From the NCBI GenBank assembly GCA_964548225.1, contig CAZJQP010000096.1, positions 1 through 18,562 of the forward strand: a stretch of DNA of 18,562 nucleotides, in the 5' to 3' direction. The position numbers and the translations under genes are program-made. The notes beneath the pieces are model-generated. The model made no database searches, was not told where the DNA came from, and saw nothing but the letters and a program-made list of their open reading frames with translations. Below are positions 15,346 through 18,562 of the stretch, in pieces. The stretch is from CALMEH01 sp964548225 (GTDB taxonomy: Bacteria; Acidobacteriota; Blastocatellia; Pyrinomonadales; Pyrinomonadaceae). Within the stretch, counting starts at the first letter, position 1; every line of letters starts with the position of its first letter.

Positions 15346-15468
15346 GTCCGAAGTATAATAATTTTTTGCACAAGTGCGGTTTTTTCGGAGTAAAGCGTCA
15401 GCAAATTGCTCGAAATTGCGATTGAGCAGATTATTGTTCCTCTTTAAGTTCCAAATTATCTTATATTT

Positions 15469-17373
15469 ATGAAAGAAGGTTGCACGAGCCAAAAAGTAAA
15501 AAAACAACGGGCAAAGCTCCCTGTTTTAAAAAATTCCAATAATCAGGAAAATCCAGAAAAAGACGGCATCCGCGACTCACGTTCGGCGCGTTGGCGGGCT
15601 TTTGCTTTGATTACGCTCAATGTTTTGATGATTTTGCACGTTATTCAATGGTGGGTAATGGGCAAAACTGTTTCGCCCATCGAGCCTTCGGAATCAATGT
15701 TCACGCTTCAAAACGGCGCGATAAACGCCGGTTTTATTTTCTTCACGCTGGCGATTTTGGCGACGCTGATTTTCGGGCGTTTTGTTTGCGGTTGGGGTTG
15801 CCACGTTCTCGCGCTTCAAGATTTGTGCGGCTGGCTTCTTAAAAAAATGGGGCTGAAACCGAAACCGTTTCGCTCACGGCTTTTGATTTTCATTCCGCTC
15901 GTCGTGGCGTTTTATATGTTTATTTATCCGAGTTTGGTGCGCTTTTTCACGAAACCGGCGAATGAACCGATGATTTCGCAATGGACGAATCACATTGTTA
16001 CGACGGAGTTTTGGGCGACGTTTCCGACGGTTGCGGTGGCGATTCCGTTTCTTTTCATCTGCGGATTTATGACGGTGTATTTTCTCGGACAGAAAGGCTT
16101 TTGCACCTACGCTTGTCCGTATGGCGGATTTTTCTCGCTGGCGGACAAAGTTGCGCCCGGCAAGATTCGCGTAACCGATGCTTGCGAAGGTTGCGGACAT
16201 TGCACGGCGGTTTGCACGTCAAATGTTTTGGTTCATAAAGAGGTTGCCGAATACGGAATGGTCGTTGACCAAGGCTGTATGAAATGTATGGATTGCGTCA
16301 GCGTTTGTCCGAACGACGCGCTTTATTTCGGCTTCGGCAAACCTGCGGTTGGCGTAAAACAGACGATTAAAAAGAATTATTCGCTAACTTGGATGGAAGA
16401 AATCGTCGGCGTTTTGACGTTTGCGGCGAGTTATTTCGCGGTCTGGAACGTCTATCAACTCGTCCCGATGCTGATGGCTCTCGGCATTGCGATTGTTTCA
16501 ACCTATCTTGCGCTTAGAACCTTAAAATTGCTGACTGTAAAAGATTTATCGTTCTACAAGTTTAATCTCAAATCGTCCGGCAAACTAAAAAAAGCGGGTT
16601 GGGTTTTTATAATTTTCGCTACCGTTTGGCTCGGCTTAAACGCCCACAGCGGTTACGTCCGTTATTACGAACGCGCCGCCGCCCAAAAATACGAAGCGAT
16701 TCAAATTCCCGACGAACTCGCGCTGGCGCAAGCAAATCCCGACCGTTGGCTGAGTCCGACCGACCGCCAAAACCTCGCCGACGGCAGAAAGTATTTTCAA
16801 AATGCCCAAAACGCCTCGCTGTTTGTTAATAAAGAATCGCTTTCAAAACTCGCGTGGATTGAATTTCTTTCGGGCAACACGGACGAAGCCTTAAACTTGC
16901 TCGACAAAGCCGCCCAATATCAAACCGGACAGGGCAGAGCCTTGAGTCTTTACTATCGCGGCGCGATTTTAAATCGTTCGGGACGATTTGAAGAAGCGTT
17001 AAAAAATCTCGACCAAGCCATCAAAGAACGCCCCGATTTATCTTCTGCCCGCGAAGAAAAAGGCGCGTCGCTGTGGCAATTAAACCGCCGCCAAGAAGCC
17101 GTTGCAACGTGGATTGAAACGCTTCGGCAAAACCCGCAACTTCCGCTCACAAGCCTTTATTTGGCGGGCGCAACCGCTTCCGTCGGACAGAAAGAAACTG
17201 CCGCGCAGTATGAAAAATACGCTGAAAAATACACGCCGCCCGACGCGCTTTTCAGTTGGATGCTCGGCTTGCGTCTGCAAAATATCGGAATGACCGAACT
17301 CGCCGAAAAACAATTCAACCGCGCCGCCCAACTTGATCCGGCATTCAAAACACAGGCAGAAACACGACCGTAA
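15469..17373 (+). CDS. Membrane 4Fe-4S polyferredoxin (NapH/CcoG-like) fused to TPR domain
   Basis: A 634-residue protein. After a basic, Asn/Lys-rich N tail come about four transmembrane helices (43-63, 87-105, 137-155, 183-206) with CGWGC (Cys107, Cys111) at a membrane boundary and CTYACP (Cys212, Cys216). Two classical 4Fe-4S motifs follow: C239, C242, C245, C249 and C270, C273, C276, C280-Pro. About three more helices lie at 313-392. Residues about 455-625 are helical repeats with TPR patterns such as SLYYRGAILNRSGRFEEALK. The N-terminal half matches the NapH/CcoG/RdxA group of quinol- or copper-linked electron-transfer proteins. The TPR tail replaces the usual short end of those families and suggests docking of a partner. 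ATG 15469 has no upstream Shine-Dalgarno. No cytochrome oxidase or nitrate-reductase genes are adjacent. Confidence 0.88.
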   Translation: MKEGCTSQKVKKQRAKLPVLKNSNNQENPEKDGIRDSRSARWRAFALITLNVLMILHVIQWWVMGKTVSPIEPSESMFTLQNGAINAGFIFFTLAILATLIFGRFVCGWGCHVLALQDLCGWLLKKMGLKPKPFRSRLLIFIPLVVAFYMFIYPSLVRFFTKPANEPMISQWTNHIVTTEFWATFPTVAVAIPFLFICGFMTVYFLGQKGFCTYACPYGGFFSLADKVAPGKIRVTDACEGCGHCTAVCTSNVLVHKEVAEYGMVVDQGCMKCMDCVSVCPNDALYFGFGKPAVGVKQTIKKNYSLTWMEEIVGVLTFAASYFAVWNVYQLVPMLMALGIAIVSTYLALRTLKLLTVKDLSFYKFNLKSSGKLKKAGWVFIIFATVWLGLNAHSGYVRYYERAAAQKYEAIQIPDELALAQANPDRWLSPTDRQNLADGRKYFQNAQNASLFVNKESLSKLAWIEFLSGNTDEALNLLDKAAQYQTGQGRALSLYYRGAILNRSGRFEEALKNLDQAIKERPDLSSAREEKGASLWQLNRRQEAVATWIETLRQNPQLPLTSLYLAGATASVGQKETAAQYEKYAEKYTPPDALFSWMLGLRLQNIGMTELAEKQFNRAAQLDPAFKTQAETRP

Positions 17374-17680
17374 GGAAGTGTGTAAAAGTGGAGTTAATTT
17401 ACACACTCCCTCACGCATTAGTATCTACATCTTTGACAAAGAAGGTTTTTGCGGCTGTGCCGCCTGATGTGCGGAAAGGCTTTGCCTTTCCGATGGCTTT
17501 TCCCCGCTTTTCGAGGCTACGCCTCCTGCCGCGCACGGCTCAAGGCGTAGCCTTTCGCCGGATTTTAGGTTAAATTGCGTCCGGCGAGGCAAAGCCGTCG
17601 CCGCACATCGGGCGGCACAGCCGCAAAAACAAGTCTTTCCGACTTGTGTAGATACTAATGCTCACGGTCGTGTTTCTGCC
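17355..17680. terminator. Terminator hairpin interrupted by an inserted element
   Basis: The left arm is 17355-17386. The right arm is split: 17398-17414 and, after the inserted element plus one TCAC, 17666-17680. Joined, the right arm is 32 nt and matches the left arm at 30 of 32 positions around an 11-nt loop. A TTTTT run at 17682-17686 follows on the plus strand. The left arm includes the last five codons of the polyferredoxin gene. In the present sequence only the inner 10-bp stem (17377-17386 with 17398-17407) and the outer 17-bp arms (17355-17371 with 17664-17680) remain. Confidence 0.75.
17415..17661. mobile_element. MITE-like nested palindromic element, 247 bp
   Basis: Terminal inverted repeats of 15 bp (GCATTAGTATCTACA at 17415-17429 and its complement at 17647-17661) are perfect. 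A second, 29-bp inverted pair (17446-17474 and 17601-17629) matches at 28 of 29. Between these pairs, each side carries its own small hairpin of unrelated sequence (17430-17445 TCTTT/AAAGA, 17630-17646 CAAGTC/GACTTG). The centre holds three more hairpins: 17472-17480 with 17484-17492, 17514-17523 with 17544-17553, and 17555-17562 with 17580-17587. TCAC flanks both sides (17411-17414, 17662-17665) as a likely target-site duplication. It contains no credible coding sequence, so it would need a transposase acting in trans. The interior is GC-rich with repeated GGCNNNGCC words. Confidence 0.75.
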
Positions 17681-17684
17681 CTTT

Positions 17685-18347
17685 TTACTCGGCGACGGTT
17701 GCGCTTGCCGTGTTGCTCCAATCGCTGGTTTCGGCGCGTTTGGTTATCCAACGGGCGAGATAATGCGCGGTTTTGCCGACATCCGTTGCGTCGTGCGTTG
17801 TCTGAAACCAACGCCGCGTGGCTAAACCGAGATAGCGCAAATTCTTTTCGTTCAACTCCGACGTTTCGCCGACAAACACCCAGATTTCCGCGCCCCAAAC
17901 GTCTTCCGGCTTGGCATTGACAGACGAATCGGTAAAATCATAAACCCGAATCCGATGAACGCGCCGCCGTTTAATTTCGACATCAATCTGCGGCACGACT
18001 GCCGGACGACCGACCGCCGTTTTCACCCCGTCGCGCACTTTCAAACCCATCTGCACTAATTGCGGCTTGCTGACATCCGGGTTTGCCCGCGCCGCTTTCG
18101 TCCAATTTTTTATCAAATCTTTTAATCTTTTCTGCGTTTCATTTTTCCGCGCCGTCTTGCCGCTCAACAACATTCGCGCCGCCGTCTGTTCGCTCAAAGC
18201 GGTTTCATAATCATCAATCGCCGCCTCAAACTCAGCCGCCTTCGCCGCGCTAAACCCAATGATTCCCGCGATTGCATTCAAACCTTGCAAAAAAACACGC
18301 GCAAAAGAAACTATTGCCCTGTCCTTCAATGATAAGTAATATTTCAT
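17685..18347 (-). CDS. Hypothetical protein, 220 aa
   Basis: I do not assign a family. No signal peptide is evident, although residues about 10-35 are moderately hydrophobic (FARVFLQGLNAIAGIIGFSA). The middle is helical and charged with many Ala and Lys residues (SGKTARKNETQKRLKDLIKN), followed by a beta-rich region (RVHRIRVYDFTDSS, WGAEIWVFVGETS) and an end with YLARWITKRAETSDWSNTAS, a Trp/Arg pattern I have the impression recurs in small hypothetical proteins of Bacteroidota-like genomes, but this is memory only. ATG 18347 is chosen; an in-frame TTG at 18353 is possible, and the GGAG just before the ATG is too close to act as its ribosome site. It is convergent with the polyferredoxin gene. 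Confidence 0.7.
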   Translation of the reverse strand: MKYYLSLKDRAIVSFARVFLQGLNAIAGIIGFSAAKAAEFEAAIDDYETALSEQTAARMLLSGKTARKNETQKRLKDLIKNWTKAARANPDVSKPQLVQMGLKVRDGVKTAVGRPAVVPQIDVEIKRRRVHRIRVYDFTDSSVNAKPEDVWGAEIWVFVGETSELNEKNLRYLGLATRRWFQTTHDATDVGKTAHYLARWITKRAETSDWSNTASATVAE

Positions 18348-18360
18348 CTCCAATCACTCT

Positions 18361-18508
18361 GCTATTTATATTTATTTAAAATTTATAACCCTAAATATTC
18401 TAATTATATCAATAAATAATGTATTAATATCTATTTATTTTAAAATTTTATCCCTAAAAATAAAATTTATAGCAATTTAATTTATATTTTTAGATATAAA
18501 AATTAAAT
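18361..18508. other. Extremely AT-rich non-coding tract
   Basis: By count, about 15 of 148 bases are G or C (roughly 10%), sharply lower than every other part of the window. It contains two diverged direct copies of about 28 bases, near 18370-18398 and 18432-18460, sharing ATTTATTT, AAAATTT and CCCTAAA words. No open frame or clear promoter is visible. It lies upstream of the minus-strand 220-aa gene and before the terminal palindrome. Confidence 0.8.
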
Positions 18509-18562
18509 CTTTAATGCTCGAAATCATTTTTATATATATAAAAATGATTTCGAGCATTAAAG
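18509..18562. repeat. Perfect 54-bp palindrome at the window end
   Basis: Bases 18509-18535 and 18536-18562 are exact reverse complements with no loop. The centre is TATATATATA and the outer ends are CTTTAATGCTCG and its complement. The palindrome stops at the last base of the window. Confidence 0.9.

Noticed and set aside
17388..17573. 61-residue open frame inside the palindromic element
   Set aside because: It crosses the element boundary and several hairpins, has no ribosome site and no protein-like pattern, so the element is treated as non-coding.
18361..18460. CCCTAAA words resembling plant-type telomere repeats near the sequence end
   Set aside because: Only two isolated copies within AT-rich diverged repeats. 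There is no tandem array, and the organism is bacterial.
18361..18508. Replication origin in the AT-rich tract
   Set aside because: No cluster of DnaA boxes and no dnaA, dnaN, rep or par gene nearby. One TTATCCCTA word is not enough.

Overview
The window looks like chromosomal DNA from a Gram-negative bacterium of moderate to fairly low GC. There are two lipoproteins with good lipoboxes, a TesA/YbbA/YbbP envelope locus and a large secreted protein with a C-terminal carboxypeptidase-regulatory-like domain. That mix and the codon style (many GCG, TTCG and GAA words) fit Acidobacteriota (Blastocatellia/Pyrinomonadales-like). This is inference only: no rRNA or other diagnostic marker is present.

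Layout. 1-1750: an SH3-domain protein overlapping (TAATG) an M15-peptidase lipoprotein, closed by a long hairpin. 1764-5887: tesA-like lipoprotein on the minus strand, divergent from an ABC ATPase and an FtsX-type permease, the same arrangement as tesA / ybbA-ybbP in E. coli. 5888-7712: a small orphan gene with a possibly masked ribosome binding site, convergent with a 450-residue orphan. 7713-9641: rdgB, tRNA-Pro(TGG) with a good promoter, an HU-family gene and an 83-residue orphan with a long leader. 9712-11597: a polytopic membrane protein, possibly a GT-C-type glycosyltransferase. 11598-12965: yqeY and a SAM methyltransferase, probably one transcript. 13043-15199: the 718-residue secreted protein. 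15469-17373: a membrane polyferredoxin (NapH/CcoG-like) fused to a C-terminal TPR region. 17685-18347: an orphan gene. 18361-18562: a tract of about 10% GC ending in a perfect 54-bp palindrome at the last base of the window.

Two kinds of non-coding structure stand out. First, all five convergent gene junctions carry a hairpin, mostly a long near-perfect one (12 to 37 bp stems). Second, several gene starts (ybbA, ybbP, rdgB, and the divergent pair at 11597/11743) abut or overlap inverted repeats made of short degenerate words, often with 7-base spacing.

The most notable single feature is a 247-bp nested palindromic element at 17415-17661. It has 15-bp terminal inverted repeats and is flanked by a TCAC duplication. 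Removing the element and one TCAC copy restores a 32-bp terminator stem (30/32 matched) between the two convergent genes. This is good internal evidence for a MITE-like insertion into a terminator.

No CRISPR array, rRNA, phage gene or transposase gene is visible.
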